In this document: positions 1 to 8,751 of the stretch, in pieces | Layout of the letters: each line of letters opens with the position of its first letter | How positions within the stretch are numbered: the stretch's first letter is position 1 | From: Beijerinckiaceae bacterium | GTDB lineage: Bacteria > Pseudomonadota > Alphaproteobacteria > Rhizobiales > Beijerinckiaceae | Direction of reading: 5' to 3' | Assembly (NCBI GenBank): GCA_947475995.1 | Contig: CANJNI010000005.1 | Location: 62,001 to 126,000 of the forward strand | DNA length: 64,000 bases | Made by a program: the position numbers and the translations under genes | The notes under the pieces: generated by a model | Database searches by the model: none | The model's input: the letters and a program-made list of their open reading frames with translations, nothing else | Told to the model about the DNA's origin: nothing

Positions 1-133
1 GCCCGGCAAGATCAGCGGCAGCGCCATTTGTGGTCCGAACCAGACCGCCTGGTTCGTCCAGCGCCAGTAAGACTTTCCGCCGCGCCCCTCACCGGCTACG
101 ATGGAGCCGTAGCAGGGAGGGGCGGCGGACAAG

Positions 134-1735
134 GTGAATTTCGACTACATCGTGATCGGGGCGGGTTCTGCCGGCTGCGTTCTGGCGAACCGTCTGTCGG
201 CTGACCCGCGTAATCGCGTCCTGCTGCTGGAAGCGGGCGGCCTCGACAACTGGATCTGGTTTCACGTTCCGATCGGCTATCTCTTCGCCATCGGCAATCC
301 GCGCGCCGACTGGATGTTCCAGACCAAGCGCGAGCCGGGACTGAACGGCCGTGCGCTGAACTATCCGCGCGGGCGCGTCGTCGGCGGATGTTCGGCCATC
401 AACGCCATGATCTACATGCGCGGGCAGGCGGCCGATTACGACGGGTGGCGGCAACTCGGCCTTGAAGGCTGGGGCTGGGACGATATGCTGCCGGTGTTCA
501 AGAGCCACGAAGATCATTTCGCGGGCGCAAGCGACCTGCATGGCGCAGGCGGAGAATGGCGCGTGGAAGAACCGCGCATGCGCTGGCCGATTCTCGAAGC
601 CGTTCAGGAAGCGGCCGCCGAAGCGGGCATTCCGAAAATCGCGGACTTCAACACGGGCGACAATTTCGGTTCGTCCTATTTTCACGTCAACCAGCGGCGC
701 GGCCGCCGGTGGAGCGCGGCGCGCGGCTTTCTGCGCCCGGTGATGAAGCGCGCCAATCTGGCATTGATGACCGGCGTCCATGTCGACCGTCTCCTCATGG
801 AGAATGGTCGCGCGGCGGGCGTCGCCTTCCGTCGCGGCGGAGAGCCTGCGGTGGCGCGTGCGCGAGGCGAGATCATTCTGGCGGCAGGCGCGGTCGGCAC
901 GCCGCGCATTCTCGAAAGTTCCGGAATTGGCGATGGCGAACGCCTGCACGGCCTGGATATTCAGGTCCAGCGCCACCTTCCCGGAGTGGGGGAAAACCTG
1001 CAGGATCATCTCCAGTTGCGGCCCGTCTACAAGATCCGCAACGCCCGCACTCTCAACGTCGATTACCAGTCGCTCCTGAAGCGTCTGCGGATGGGGGCCG
1101 AATATGCCCTGTTCCGGCGAGGCCCACTGACCATGGCGCCTTCGCAGCTCGGCATTTTCGCGCGGTCTTCAGAGCGCTATCAGACGCCCAACCTCGAATT
1201 TCATGTGCAGCCCCTGTCGCTCGACAAGTTCGGCGACCCCCTGCACGATTTTCCGGCCATCACCATGAGCGTCTGCAACCTGCGGCCCGAGAGCCGGGGC
1301 AGCGTTCATATCGAAGACCCCGATCCAGACCGCGCGCCCGCGATCCGTCCCAATTACCTGGCGACGCCGGAAGACAGGCGCGTCGCTGTCGAGGCGCTGC
1401 GGCTCGCGCGGCGCATCTGCGCCGCCCGGTCGCTGACGCCATTCGTTCCCGAAGAATGGCGGCCCGGCGTGCATGTGTCGTCCGAAGAGGATCTCGTTCG
1501 CGCGGCAGGCGATCTCGGCACCACGATCTTCCATCCGGTCGGCACTGCCCGGATGGGGCCGGACGGCGACGATCTGGCTGTGCTCGACGCCCGTCTGCGT
1601 GTGCGGGGCGTACAGGGCCTGCGGGTGGCGGACGCCTCCGCCATGCCGCGCATCACCTCCGGCAACACCAACTCGCCCACCATGGCGATCGCCGAGAAGG
1701 CCGCGGCGATGATTCTCGCGGACGCGGCGTCCTGA
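134..1735 (+). CDS. GMC family FAD-dependent oxidoreductase (choline/alcohol dehydrogenase-like)
   Basis: The 533-residue protein is a glucose-methanol-choline oxidoreductase, a cytosolic FAD enzyme that oxidises an alcohol to an aldehyde. It opens with the dinucleotide fold VIGAGSAGCVLANRL (about residues 6-20) and LLLEAGG. GMC signature 1 is NYPRGRVVGGCSAINAM near residue 76 and signature 2 is GAVGTPRILESSGIG near 252. The catalytic His/Asn region is HPVGTARMG with NTNSPTMAIAEKAA at the C-terminus. Length matches the family (about 530-560). The start is GTG, chosen because the FAD motif begins six codons later; a GGGAGGGG stretch lies about 12 nt upstream. No betB, betI or transporter gene is nearby, so choline is not supported as substrate; a short- or medium-chain alcohol is equally possible. 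The family call is secure; the substrate is unknown. Confidence 0.93.
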   Translation: MNFDYIVIGAGSAGCVLANRLSADPRNRVLLLEAGGLDNWIWFHVPIGYLFAIGNPRADWMFQTKREPGLNGRALNYPRGRVVGGCSAINAMIYMRGQAADYDGWRQLGLEGWGWDDMLPVFKSHEDHFAGASDLHGAGGEWRVEEPRMRWPILEAVQEAAAEAGIPKIADFNTGDNFGSSYFHVNQRRGRRWSAARGFLRPVMKRANLALMTGVHVDRLLMENGRAAGVAFRRGGEPAVARARGEIILAAGAVGTPRILESSGIGDGERLHGLDIQVQRHLPGVGENLQDHLQLRPVYKIRNARTLNVDYQSLLKRLRMGAEYALFRRGPLTMAPSQLGIFARSSERYQTPNLEFHVQPLSLDKFGDPLHDFPAITMSVCNLRPESRGSVHIEDPDPDRAPAIRPNYLATPEDRRVAVEALRLARRICAARSLTPFVPEEWRPGVHVSSEEDLVRAAGDLGTTIFHPVGTARMGPDGDDLAVLDARLRVRGVQGLRVADASAMPRITSGNTNSPTMAIAEKAAAMILADAAS

Positions 1736-1959
1736 TCAACCGCCGTGGTTAACCGGCGTGGGTTGATTCTGGCCGCGAGCCATCTCCTGCCGCCGCCTTT
1801 ATGCCTGCCTGATCAGCGCCCCCATAGGCAATTGGTTAACGTTGTTGAGACATTTTGATCGTCGGAATTTCGGTTACAGACCGGTCTGGAAGGTCGTTCA
1901 CCCATAATGGAACCGGCTGAGGACCGGATTGCCGCGTCTTGAAAGAATGAGTGGGCTGA

Positions 1960-4107
1960 ATGTCGCAGATTGTGATCGTCGACGATCAGGTGACCAACCG
2001 CAATATTTATACGCGGCTGGCGGCCACCATTGAGGCCGGCGTGGTGGCGAAATCCTTCGCTGACCCGAACGAGGCGCTCGAATGGCTGAAGCACAATTCG
2101 CCCGATCTCGTCCTCACCGACTACAAGATGCCCCAGATGGACGGGGCGGAATTCATCCGCAACCTGCGCGCCATTCCGGGGGCCGAAGAAGTCCCGGTCG
2201 TGGTCATCACCGTCTACGAGGACCGCACCTTCCGGCTGCGCGCGCTCGAAGCCGGCGCGACGGATTTTCTGAATTCGCCCGTCGATCATCATGAATTCGT
2301 CACCCGAGCCCGCAACCTGCTCAAGCTGCACCGTCACCAGCAGCTTCTCGCCAGCCGCGCCACGAATCTGGAACGCGAACTCGAACTGGCCGAGCGTTCG
2401 CGCCAGCGTCTCGTGCGGGATTCGACCGAGCGCCTCGCGCAGGTCATCGACACGCTGCCTGTCCTGATCAGCGCCACGGGGCCCGACAGCCGCGTCCTGT
2501 TCGTCAACGCCTATCACACGACCTTCGCGGGACTTGATCCGGCAAGCGTCGTCGGCCAGCCAGCCACGCGCCTGTTCGGCGAGGAACACGGCGCGCGCTC
2601 CCATGCGCTCGACCGCATGGTGTTCGAGACCGGCCGCGCATTGCCCTCGTATGAAGAAGAATTGCTCGACGCCGACAGCGTGAAGCACGTCTTTCTCACC
2701 ACCAAATCGCCGCTGAAGGATCCGCTTCAGAAAGTCACCGGCGTGCTCACCAGCTCGCTCGACATCAGCGATCGCAAGAAGACCGAAGCGCATCTGCATC
2801 ATCTGGCGCACCATGATTCGCTGACCGATCTGCCGAACCGCACATTGCTGCGCGAGAAGATGCGTCAGCACATCATGCGGGCCCGGCGCGGCGATCAGTT
2901 GTTCGCCCTGCATCTGCTCGACCTTGACGGCTTCAAGGCCGTCAATGATCTGCTTGGTCATTCGGCCGGCGACCGTTTCATCATTGAAGTTTCGCGACGG
3001 CTGCGCGGAATCATTCGCGATTCCGATACGCTGGCTCGTCTCGGCGGCGATGAATTCGCGATCCTGCAATCGAATGTGGCCGCCACCACCGATGCGGCCG
3101 ATTTTGCGCACCGGATTCTGACGGAAGTCGCCGACATCACGACCTTTGACGGAGTTGCGCTGCGCTCCTCCGCCAGCGTCGGCATCGCCATGCATCCAAC
3201 GGACGGAGCAGACGCCGAAGACCTGCTGAAAAACGCCGACCTTGCCATGTACCGTTCGAAGGCCGAGCACGGAAACGCCTTCTGCTTCTTCGCCGCCGAC
3301 ATGCAGGCGCGCGCCCGCAACGACGCGCTGCTCGACGCCGAACTCCGGCTGGCGCTCGCAAACGAGGAATTCATTCTCTACTATCAGCCGCAGATCGACC
3401 TGATGACGGGACGCATCGTGGGGGCCGAAGCGCTGCTGCGCTGGAACCGTCGCGGCGAAGGCATCGTGAGTCCGGGCGTTTTCCTGCCGCGCGCCGAAGA
3501 AAACGGCATGATCGTGCCGATCAACGAATGGGTTCTGCGCGAAGCATGCCGGGAAGCCCGCGCGTGGCAGACCTCGGGGCTGCCGCCGCTGACGGTCAGC
3601 GTCAACATGTCCCCGGTGCAGTTCCGCAAGCGCAACGTGCCTTTGCTGGTCGCCCGCGTCCTGAGCGAGACCGGCCTCGATCCTCGCCGTCTCGATCTCG
3701 AACTCACCGAAACCATCGTCATGCAGGAGCCCGAAGCAGTTGCGAGCGAGCTGCAGCAACTTATCGAACTCGGCGTGAAGATCTCCATTGATGACTTCGG
3801 CACAGGTTATTCGTCGTTCGGCTATGTGAAGCGTTTCCCGGTGAGCCGCCTCAAGATCGACCAGAGCTTTGTCCGCAATGTCATCAGCGACATGAACGAT
3901 GCGGCCATCGTGCGCGCCATCGTGACGCTGGGCCACAGCCTCGATCTCGAAATCATCGCCGAGGGCGTGGAGACATCCGATCAGCTGGCATTCCTGCGTG
4001 CCGAAGGCTGCGATGGCGTGCAGGGCTATTATTTTGGACGGCCAATGCCGTCGAAAGATTTCATCGCGCGCGTGCTGGAGGAACAGCCGCTCGCCCGGAC
4101 AGCCTGA
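1960..4107 (+). CDS. Response regulator with REC, PAS, GGDEF and EAL domains (c-di-GMP synthesis/hydrolysis)
   Basis: A 715-residue cytoplasmic signalling protein. Residues 1-120 are a receiver with acidic pair D8/D9 and phospho-acceptor D54 (LVLTDYKMPQMDG). Residues about 158-270 are a PAS domain (QVIDTLPVLISATGP onward). The cyclase domain (about 280-445) has an intact GGDEF (362-366) and an inhibitory RxxD site (R353-D356) five residues before it. The EAL domain (about 460-710) has E490-A-L, NMSPVQF, the DDFGTGYSSFGY loop and AEGVET. Both output domains therefore keep their key residues, so the protein could make or degrade c-di-GMP. One oddity: the receiver's conserved Lys before Pro is Ser (DFLNSPVD, S106). 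The next gene, 15 nt downstream, encodes a membrane REC-Hpt protein that may pass phosphate to or from D54. This kinship is inferred from position. Confidence 0.94.
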   Translation: MSQIVIVDDQVTNRNIYTRLAATIEAGVVAKSFADPNEALEWLKHNSPDLVLTDYKMPQMDGAEFIRNLRAIPGAEEVPVVVITVYEDRTFRLRALEAGATDFLNSPVDHHEFVTRARNLLKLHRHQQLLASRATNLERELELAERSRQRLVRDSTERLAQVIDTLPVLISATGPDSRVLFVNAYHTTFAGLDPASVVGQPATRLFGEEHGARSHALDRMVFETGRALPSYEEELLDADSVKHVFLTTKSPLKDPLQKVTGVLTSSLDISDRKKTEAHLHHLAHHDSLTDLPNRTLLREKMRQHIMRARRGDQLFALHLLDLDGFKAVNDLLGHSAGDRFIIEVSRRLRGIIRDSDTLARLGGDEFAILQSNVAATTDAADFAHRILTEVADITTFDGVALRSSASVGIAMHPTDGADAEDLLKNADLAMYRSKAEHGNAFCFFAADMQARARNDALLDAELRLALANEEFILYYQPQIDLMTGRIVGAEALLRWNRRGEGIVSPGVFLPRAEENGMIVPINEWVLREACREARAWQTSGLPPLTVSVNMSPVQFRKRNVPLLVARVLSETGLDPRRLDLELTETIVMQEPEAVASELQQLIELGVKISIDDFGTGYSSFGYVKRFPVSRLKIDQSFVRNVISDMNDAAIVRAIVTLGHSLDLEIIAEGVETSDQLAFLRAEGCDGVQGYYFGRPMPSKDFIARVLEEQPLARTA

Positions 4108-4122
4108 TCGCCGGGGTTTTTC

Positions 4123-5589
4123 ATGCCCGCCTCATCTGCTGTGAATGCCAATGCCCAGCGTTCGGGCGACGCCGCTCTGGCCGCCATGCGACTGGCGGTC
4201 GCGCTGGCGGCAGCGATTCTTTTCTCGTCCTTCGAGGCCTCTGGGATCGGCGAGGGTCCGCTGGCGCTGCGCTGGCTGTTGCTGGCGGCGCTTTGCTACG
4301 GGGCCGCAGGTCTGGCTTTCTGGCTCCTGATCGCCACGCGCCGCGTCGATGCTGTCCGGCTGCGCTACCTCATGCTGGCGGCCGACGCGCTTTTTGCCGC
4401 GGCTGTCCTTGCCGGAGAGGGAGAGCACGGCATCGTCATCTATGCGCCCGCCTTGCTGGCCGTTCAGTCGGGTCGTGACCGGTTCGGCCTCTTTTTCGGT
4501 CGCATGGTGGCTCTGGCCATGAGCCTTGTGTTTTTCGCCGCCCTCAAGGACGCCCCCGAATGGAGCGGCCATCCGCTGGCCCTTGCGACGCTGATGACGG
4601 GATTCTGGATGCTGGTCGCCCCGGGTTACGGACGTCTCTCGAAACCGCCTGCACTTGTTGTTGCCGGCGACCAATCCGCCAAGGTCCCCCGGCCAAGCGT
4701 CGAGCGAGCTTTCAATGCACCGGTTCCTCAACCCGAAACCGTTCTCCTCCGGCGAGTCAGGATGCTGGTCGCCCAGGGCGACCGAACGGGCCGAATCCTG
4801 CTGACAAAATGCCTCGAACGAGCCGGGTATGACGTGACGCCAGCGGCGGATTCGGGCGCCGTCATCGCGGCTCTGGACGCCGCGCAGGGCGATCGGGAAT
4901 ATGCGGCGCTGATCCTCGATCTTGATCTTCCGGGACCCGGCGGCAGCGCGCTGGCCCGGCTTGTGCGGGCCACGCGGCCTGACGCAACCGGTCTCCTGAT
5001 CATTGGGCTCGACGGATCCGCGAAGGCTGCCAGCGTCGTCCACCCGGACGAGTTCGGCCTGGACGAGTGCCTCAGCCGCCCGGTTCATCCGGGCAAGCTT
5101 CTGGAGCGCCTCGAGAACTTGCTGCCGCAATCGCAGCCCGTCCCGCTTGGGGAGAACGCCGCGCCGCAGTCCGACGAGGCTGCGACCGAAAAGCTCGCGC
5201 AGGCGCTCGACCTGCGGGCCCTGCGGGATCTGGAAAATCTGGGCGGCCGCGACTTTGTGCGCGACATCGCCAACCAGTTCGTGGCTGACGGGGCTGCGGC
5301 GCTCCGAAGCCTCGCGCATTCAATGCAGAAAGGCGATGCGTCCCTGTTTCGCGATCAGGCGCACGCCCTGCGCAGCAGCGCCGCGAATGTGGGCGCGCGT
5401 GGCATCTACACGACCTGTCTGGCATGGCGTGAAATCGAAAGCGATGATCTGGCGGCCAACGGCCACGCCTATCTGCGCGACCTTCACGAGCAGTTCGAGG
5501 AAGCAACGCGCTTTCTGCTGCAATATCTCGACGATCCGGTCGACGCCCCCCATGCTCCCGCAGAGCCTGCGCAGGAACGGGCGGCGTGA
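4123..5589 (+). CDS. Membrane protein with receiver and Hpt domains, RpfC-like but lacking the kinase core
   Basis: A 488-residue protein. Residues 20-170 contain about five hydrophobic segments in the style of RpfC/DSF-sensor input regions. A Pro-rich linker (about 171-207) leads to a receiver-like domain (208-335), and a C-terminal Hpt domain (about 355-470) carries H414 in AHALRSSAANVGA. HisKA and HATPase domains, expected between the membrane region and the receiver, are absent; only about 40 residues lie there. The receiver keeps D266 (LILDLDLPGPGG), but the usual acidic pair is replaced: MLVAQGDRTGR where RpfC-type proteins have VLVAEDN. The KP motif is RP (LSRPVHP). It is probably a phosphotransfer or scaffolding partner of the adjacent GGDEF-EAL regulator, supplied by a kinase encoded elsewhere. 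The domain description is firm; the function is inference. Confidence 0.85.
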   Translation: MPASSAVNANAQRSGDAALAAMRLAVALAAAILFSSFEASGIGEGPLALRWLLLAALCYGAAGLAFWLLIATRRVDAVRLRYLMLAADALFAAAVLAGEGEHGIVIYAPALLAVQSGRDRFGLFFGRMVALAMSLVFFAALKDAPEWSGHPLALATLMTGFWMLVAPGYGRLSKPPALVVAGDQSAKVPRPSVERAFNAPVPQPETVLLRRVRMLVAQGDRTGRILLTKCLERAGYDVTPAADSGAVIAALDAAQGDREYAALILDLDLPGPGGSALARLVRATRPDATGLLIIGLDGSAKAASVVHPDEFGLDECLSRPVHPGKLLERLENLLPQSQPVPLGENAAPQSDEAATEKLAQALDLRALRDLENLGGRDFVRDIANQFVADGAAALRSLAHSMQKGDASLFRDQAHALRSSAANVGARGIYTTCLAWREIESDDLAANGHAYLRDLHEQFEEATRFLLQYLDDPVDAPHAPAEPAQERAA

Positions 5590-5765
5590 CAGACTGTTAT
5601 CCTTCGCCCTCGGGATGCGATCCTCTGCCACAGGGGCAGGCTTGTTCAGCCCCATGGAAATCTCGTATATCTGGGAGCAATCCGGCAATTCGACGCGCGC
5701 CGGACCGCAGGAACAAAAGCCCGGCGAGGGTGAACGCGTCGAAGCCCATTTGGAAGGAAAAACGA

Positions 5766-6158
5766 ATGAAATCGAAGTTTGTGCTGCTCGCCTCGCTGGC
5801 GATCGCGCTCGGTGTGTCCGGGCAGGCTTCCGCCCAGGATCTGGCGGCCGGCGAGCGTTCGTTCCTGAAATGCAAGCCCTGCCATCAGGTCGGCGAGACT
5901 GCCAAGAACACCGTCGGTCCGGTGCTGAACGGCATCATCGGCCGTCATTCGGGCACGTATGAAGGCTACAACTATTCCGACGCCAACAAGAACTCGGGAC
6001 TGACCTGGGACGAGGCGACCTTCAAGGAATACATCAAGAACCCGAAGGCCAAGATCCCCGGCACCAAGATGGCTTTCGCGGGCATCAACAGCGAGAACGA
6101 GATCAACAATCTTTTCGCGTATCTCGCCCAGTGGGGCGCGGACGGCAAGAAGAAGTAA
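5766..6158 (+). CDS. Periplasmic class I cytochrome c
   Basis: A 130-residue soluble electron carrier. Residues 1-23 are a Sec signal peptide with cleavage after ASA. The mature protein starts QDLAAGERSF and carries one haem-binding CKPCH (C36, C39, H40). The axial Met lies in PGTKMAFAG near the C-terminus. Size and the GPVLNGIIGR segment fit the cytochrome c2/c550 family of alphaproteobacteria. The ATG start was chosen for its signal peptide and the AAGGAAAAACGA ribosome site; a longer in-frame extension upstream has no signal-like character. About 176 nt of non-coding sequence precede it and hold no feature I recognise. phhB follows after 31 nt and may be co-transcribed. Confidence 0.93.
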   Translation: MKSKFVLLASLAIALGVSGQASAQDLAAGERSFLKCKPCHQVGETAKNTVGPVLNGIIGRHSGTYEGYNYSDANKNSGLTWDEATFKEYIKNPKAKIPGTKMAFAGINSENEINNLFAYLAQWGADGKKK

Positions 6159-6189
6159 GCTTGACGGCTTCTCCGCAGAGCAGGGCCTC

Positions 6190-6555
6190 ATGTCGAAAAT
6201 CGAGGCGCTCTCCGCAAATGACATCGCAGCGCGGCTGGTAACCCTGCCGCGCTGGACCATGCAGGACGGAGCCCTGCAACGCTCCTTTCGCACGAGCGGA
6301 TGGAAAGCGTCCTTGATGCTCGTCAATGCCGTAGGGCACCTGGCCGAGGTCGCGTGGCACCACCCGGACCTGTTCGTTTCATGGGACAAGGTGGTCGTCC
6401 GGCTGACGACCCACGACGCGGGCGGCGTTTCGGCCCGCGATTTCGAACTTGCTGCAAAGATCGAGGAATTCGTCCTCTGGCGGCCTGCCGGGGCGGACGC
6501 GCTCGAAGGCACGCCGGGCGATCCGCGCTTTGCCTATATCGTCCGTGATCCCTAG
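6190..6555 (+). CDS. phhB: 4a-hydroxytetrahydrobiopterin dehydratase (pterin-4-alpha-carbinolamine dehydratase)
   Basis: A 121-residue PCD/DCoH-fold protein. The signature is visible as AEVAWHHPDLFVSWDKV followed by TTHDAGGVSARDFELA, which gives the active-site His-His-Pro, the aromatic and the later His and Asp. The family dehydrates 4a-hydroxytetrahydropterin to recycle the cofactor of aromatic amino acid hydroxylases. No phenylalanine hydroxylase gene is in the window. Bacterial homologues without that partner are often proposed to act in other pterin recycling, for example for molybdopterin. The gene sits between cytochrome c and cysG on the same strand with gaps of 31 and 39 nt. Length is typical. 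Confidence 0.92.
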   Translation: MSKIEALSANDIAARLVTLPRWTMQDGALQRSFRTSGWKASLMLVNAVGHLAEVAWHHPDLFVSWDKVVVRLTTHDAGGVSARDFELAAKIEEFVLWRPAGADALEGTPGDPRFAYIVRDP

Positions 6556-6594
6556 ACTCTTGCGCGCACCGGCGAACTGGCACATGTCGGTGGA

Positions 6595-8016
6595 ATGAGC
6601 CAAATCCGCCGGACCCCCGACGAAGTCCAACAAGGCCTGAATCCGCTGTCGGTCCTGCCGGTTTTCTTCAAGCTGGACGGCAAGAAGGCGATCGTGGCCG
6701 GCGGCTCGGATGGAGCGGCATGGAAAGCCGAACTGCTCGCGGCCTGCGGCGCCCGGGTGCATGTCTTTGCCGAGACTCCCGGCGAAAAGCTGCAAACCGT
6801 GGCGGCCGCAGCAGGCGTTGAAATCGTGCGGCGGGCCTGGCAGGCCGCAGATCTGGCGGGAGCTGCGATCGCCATAGGGGATCTGGAGTCCAGCGCAGAA
6901 ATTGCCGAGTTTCGCGCTGCGGCGCGCTCCGCGTCGGCGCCGGTCAACATCATCGACAAACCGGCCCAGAGCGACTTTCAGTTCGGCGCCATCGTGGAGC
7001 GTTCGCCGCTGGTGATCGGCATTTCCACCGACGGCGGCGCGCCGGTCTTCGGACAGGCGATCAGGACCCGCATCGAAACGCTGCTTCCGGACGGCATCCG
7101 CCGCTGGGCCGCCGCCGCAAAAAGCTGGCGCGGCAGGATCGCGGAATTCAACCTCGATCTTCATATGCGCCGTCGTGTCTGGGAATTGTTCGCCCGCAAG
7201 GCTCTCGGCAATCCCGAACGTGCGCCGGCCGACGAGGACCTGCGGGCCATGCTGGATGTGGCTGGGTCCGAAGCGCTTTCTTCTATCGGCAGCGTCGCTC
7301 TCGTTGGCGCGGGGCCGGGCGATCCCGAGCTTCTGACGCTGAAAGCCGTCCGGGCGCTGCAATCCGCAGATGTAGTGCTTTATGACGATCTCGTATCGCC
7401 TGCCGTGGTCGCCATGGCGCGGCGTGAGTCGACCAAGCTGTCGGTCGGCAAGCGCGGGTTCAAACCCTCCTGCACGCAGGAGGACATTACGGCCATGCTG
7501 GTCGAATATGCGCGGGCCGGGAAGCGGGTCGTGCGTCTGAAGGGGGGCGATCCGATGGTTTTCGGCCGCGCCGCCGAAGAGCTGGAGCCGCTGGAAGACG
7601 CTGGCATTCCGGTAGAGGTGATACCCGGCGTAACCGCCGCATCCGCCGCATCCTCGCTCCTGCGGCGTTCGCTCACCGAGCGGGTGCGATCGCGCCGGTT
7701 GCAGTTTGTGACGGCCCACGCGCGCAACGGTCAACTTCCGGAGGATCTCGACTGGCGCGCCCTCTCGGACCCCAAGGCGACGAGCGTCGTCTATATGGGC
7801 GTCCGCACCCTGCCGGCGCTCGTCGAGCGCCTGATGCGCGAGGGAATGGCTGCCGACACGCCCGCCGCAATCGTCGAACGGGCGAGCTGGCCCGGAGAGC
7901 GGGCCATCATGACGACGCTGGGCGCTCTTCCGCGGGTGGCGACAGACGCCGGCGTCGGCGCCCCTGCTCTGGTCATTATCGGCGCGGTTCTCCAAAGAGA
8001 CCCGCCGTGCGACTGA
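6595..8016 (+). CDS. cysG: Siroheme synthase (precorrin-2 dehydrogenase/ferrochelatase plus uroporphyrinogen-III C-methyltransferase)
   Basis: A 473-residue two-domain enzyme making siroheme for sulfite and nitrite reductases. Residues about 15-215 are the CysG N-terminal NAD domain (KKAIVAGGSDGAAWKAELL, then VNIIDKPAQSDFQFGAIVERSP). Residues about 230-465 are the SAM-dependent SUMT domain with VALVGAGPGDPELLTLKA, VRLKGGDPMVFGRAAEE and PGVTAASAASS. The dinucleotide loop is a little unusual (AGGSDGAA rather than GGGxVAxRK) but this form occurs in alphaproteobacterial CysG. Its TGA stop abuts the stop of the convergent downstream gene with no spacer (TGATCA). A sulfate transporter segment lies far away at the right edge, so there is no local operon link. 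Confidence 0.95.
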   Translation: MSQIRRTPDEVQQGLNPLSVLPVFFKLDGKKAIVAGGSDGAAWKAELLAACGARVHVFAETPGEKLQTVAAAAGVEIVRRAWQAADLAGAAIAIGDLESSAEIAEFRAAARSASAPVNIIDKPAQSDFQFGAIVERSPLVIGISTDGGAPVFGQAIRTRIETLLPDGIRRWAAAAKSWRGRIAEFNLDLHMRRRVWELFARKALGNPERAPADEDLRAMLDVAGSEALSSIGSVALVGAGPGDPELLTLKAVRALQSADVVLYDDLVSPAVVAMARRESTKLSVGKRGFKPSCTQEDITAMLVEYARAGKRVVRLKGGDPMVFGRAAEELEPLEDAGIPVEVIPGVTAASAASSLLRRSLTERVRSRRLQFVTAHARNGQLPEDLDWRALSDPKATSVVYMGVRTLPALVERLMREGMAADTPAAIVERASWPGERAIMTTLGALPRVATDAGVGAPALVIIGAVLQRDPPCD

Positions 8017-8352
8017 TCACATGATGTGTTCGCAACGCTTCCAGATCACCGGCTGCGCAACCGGCGTGCCCTCGCGAACCTGCACGGTCGTTTCGTTCAG
8101 CAGGGACATGTAGATGGTGGAACCCGGGTTGGGCTCGGCGGCCGGCGTCACATAGGAAAATGAATGCCGGGTATAGTTCCCGGTCATTTGCGCGCCGCCC
8201 GGCGTTTTCAGGGACGGGCCCTTAATGGTGAGATGCTTTCCGTCGGGGCTGCACCAGTCGCCGTCAATCGCATCCGCAAAGGCCGGACCCGCGGCCAGTC
8301 CCAGTCCGAAGGCAGCTGCGGCAAGCCGCAAAACAACACGGTTGGAAATCAT
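8017..8352 (-). CDS. Small exported protein of unknown function
   Basis: A 111-residue protein that I cannot assign to a named family. Residues 1-27 form a clear Sec signal peptide (basic start, AAAAFGLGLAAGPAFA, cleavage before DAIDGDW). The mature part of about 84 residues begins DGDWCSPDGKHLTIKGPS and ends VIWKRCEHIM, so two cysteines are available for one disulfide. The composition suggests a small beta-rich periplasmic domain. The ATG was preferred to an in-frame upstream ATG because it starts the signal peptide and has a GGGAGCGG ribosome site. The gene converges on cysG with directly abutting stop codons. Confidence 0.75.
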   Translation of the reverse strand: MISNRVVLRLAAAAFGLGLAAGPAFADAIDGDWCSPDGKHLTIKGPSLKTPGGAQMTGNYTRHSFSYVTPAAEPNPGSTIYMSLLNETTVQVREGTPVAQPVIWKRCEHIM

Positions 8353-8402
8353 CGTCCGCTCCCGCCAATCGTTGCGATGCGGCAGTCTAGCCCAACGACG
8401 CG

Positions 8403-8435
8403 CAAAATAAATACCCCGGCGCGGAGCGCCGGGGT
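8403..8435 (-). terminator. Rho-independent terminator of the KGG-repeat gene
   Basis: A perfect 10-bp inverted repeat (ACCCCGGCGC, loop GGA, GCGCCGGGGT at 8413-8435) is followed on the minus strand by ATTTATTTTGCG. It lies about 24 nt past the stop codon of the KGG stress protein and upstream of the next leftward gene, so it separates the two. Confidence 0.82.
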
Positions 8436-8458
8436 GCCCGGAATTCACGTTAGCAGCT

Positions 8459-8719
8459 TCAATTCCCGCTATGGGATGCGTGACCGCCCTTGCGGCCTGC
8501 CGCACTCGCAAGATTGTGATCCTGCGCGAAGCTGCGTTGCGAGGGCTTGACGCTCTGTCCGCCCTTCCGCCCGGCTTCGGCCGCCAGGGAACGGTTCATG
8601 GCGAAGCTGCGTTTGTCCTTCGGAACGCTTTGCCCGCCCTTGCGGGCGATAGCCTTCTGCCGTTCGGGATCCATGGATGCGAATCCCCGCGTCGACTTCT
8701 TTTTACCCTGCTCTTCCAT
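8459..8719 (-). CDS. KGG-motif stress-induced protein (YciG/con-10-like)
   Basis: An 86-residue, strongly charged, glycine-rich soluble protein with three copies of the KGG motif: ARKGGQSV, GRKGGQSV and GRKGGHAS. Two intervening units are alike (KRSFAMNRSLAAEAGRKGG and QRSFAQDHNLASAAGRKGG). Proteins of this family are small, probably disordered, and accumulate under general stress or in stationary phase; no enzymatic role is known. ATG at 8719 is preferred over GTG at 8728 because AAAGGTGG sits 5 nt before it. A consensus EcfG-type promoter lies upstream and a strong terminator downstream, so the gene is a self-contained stress transcription unit. Confidence 0.88.
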   Translation of the reverse strand: MEEQGKKKSTRGFASMDPERQKAIARKGGQSVPKDKRSFAMNRSLAAEAGRKGGQSVKPSQRSFAQDHNLASAAGRKGGHASHSGN

Positions 8720-8751
8720 CTGATCCACCTTTGAACACCGGACGCCTCACG

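Noticed and set aside
1-70. A short open frame at the left edge ending TAA at 68-70, and an open minus-strand frame over the same bases with a hydrophobic stretch
   Set aside because: Only about 22 codons are visible in either direction and neither shows a motif, so I cannot decide which, if any, is a gene end.
1813-3936. A 707-codon open frame on the minus strand
   Set aside because: Antisense to the GGDEF-EAL gene; no motifs and shadow composition.
6379-7995. A 538-codon open frame on the minus strand
   Set aside because: Antisense to cysG; no motifs.
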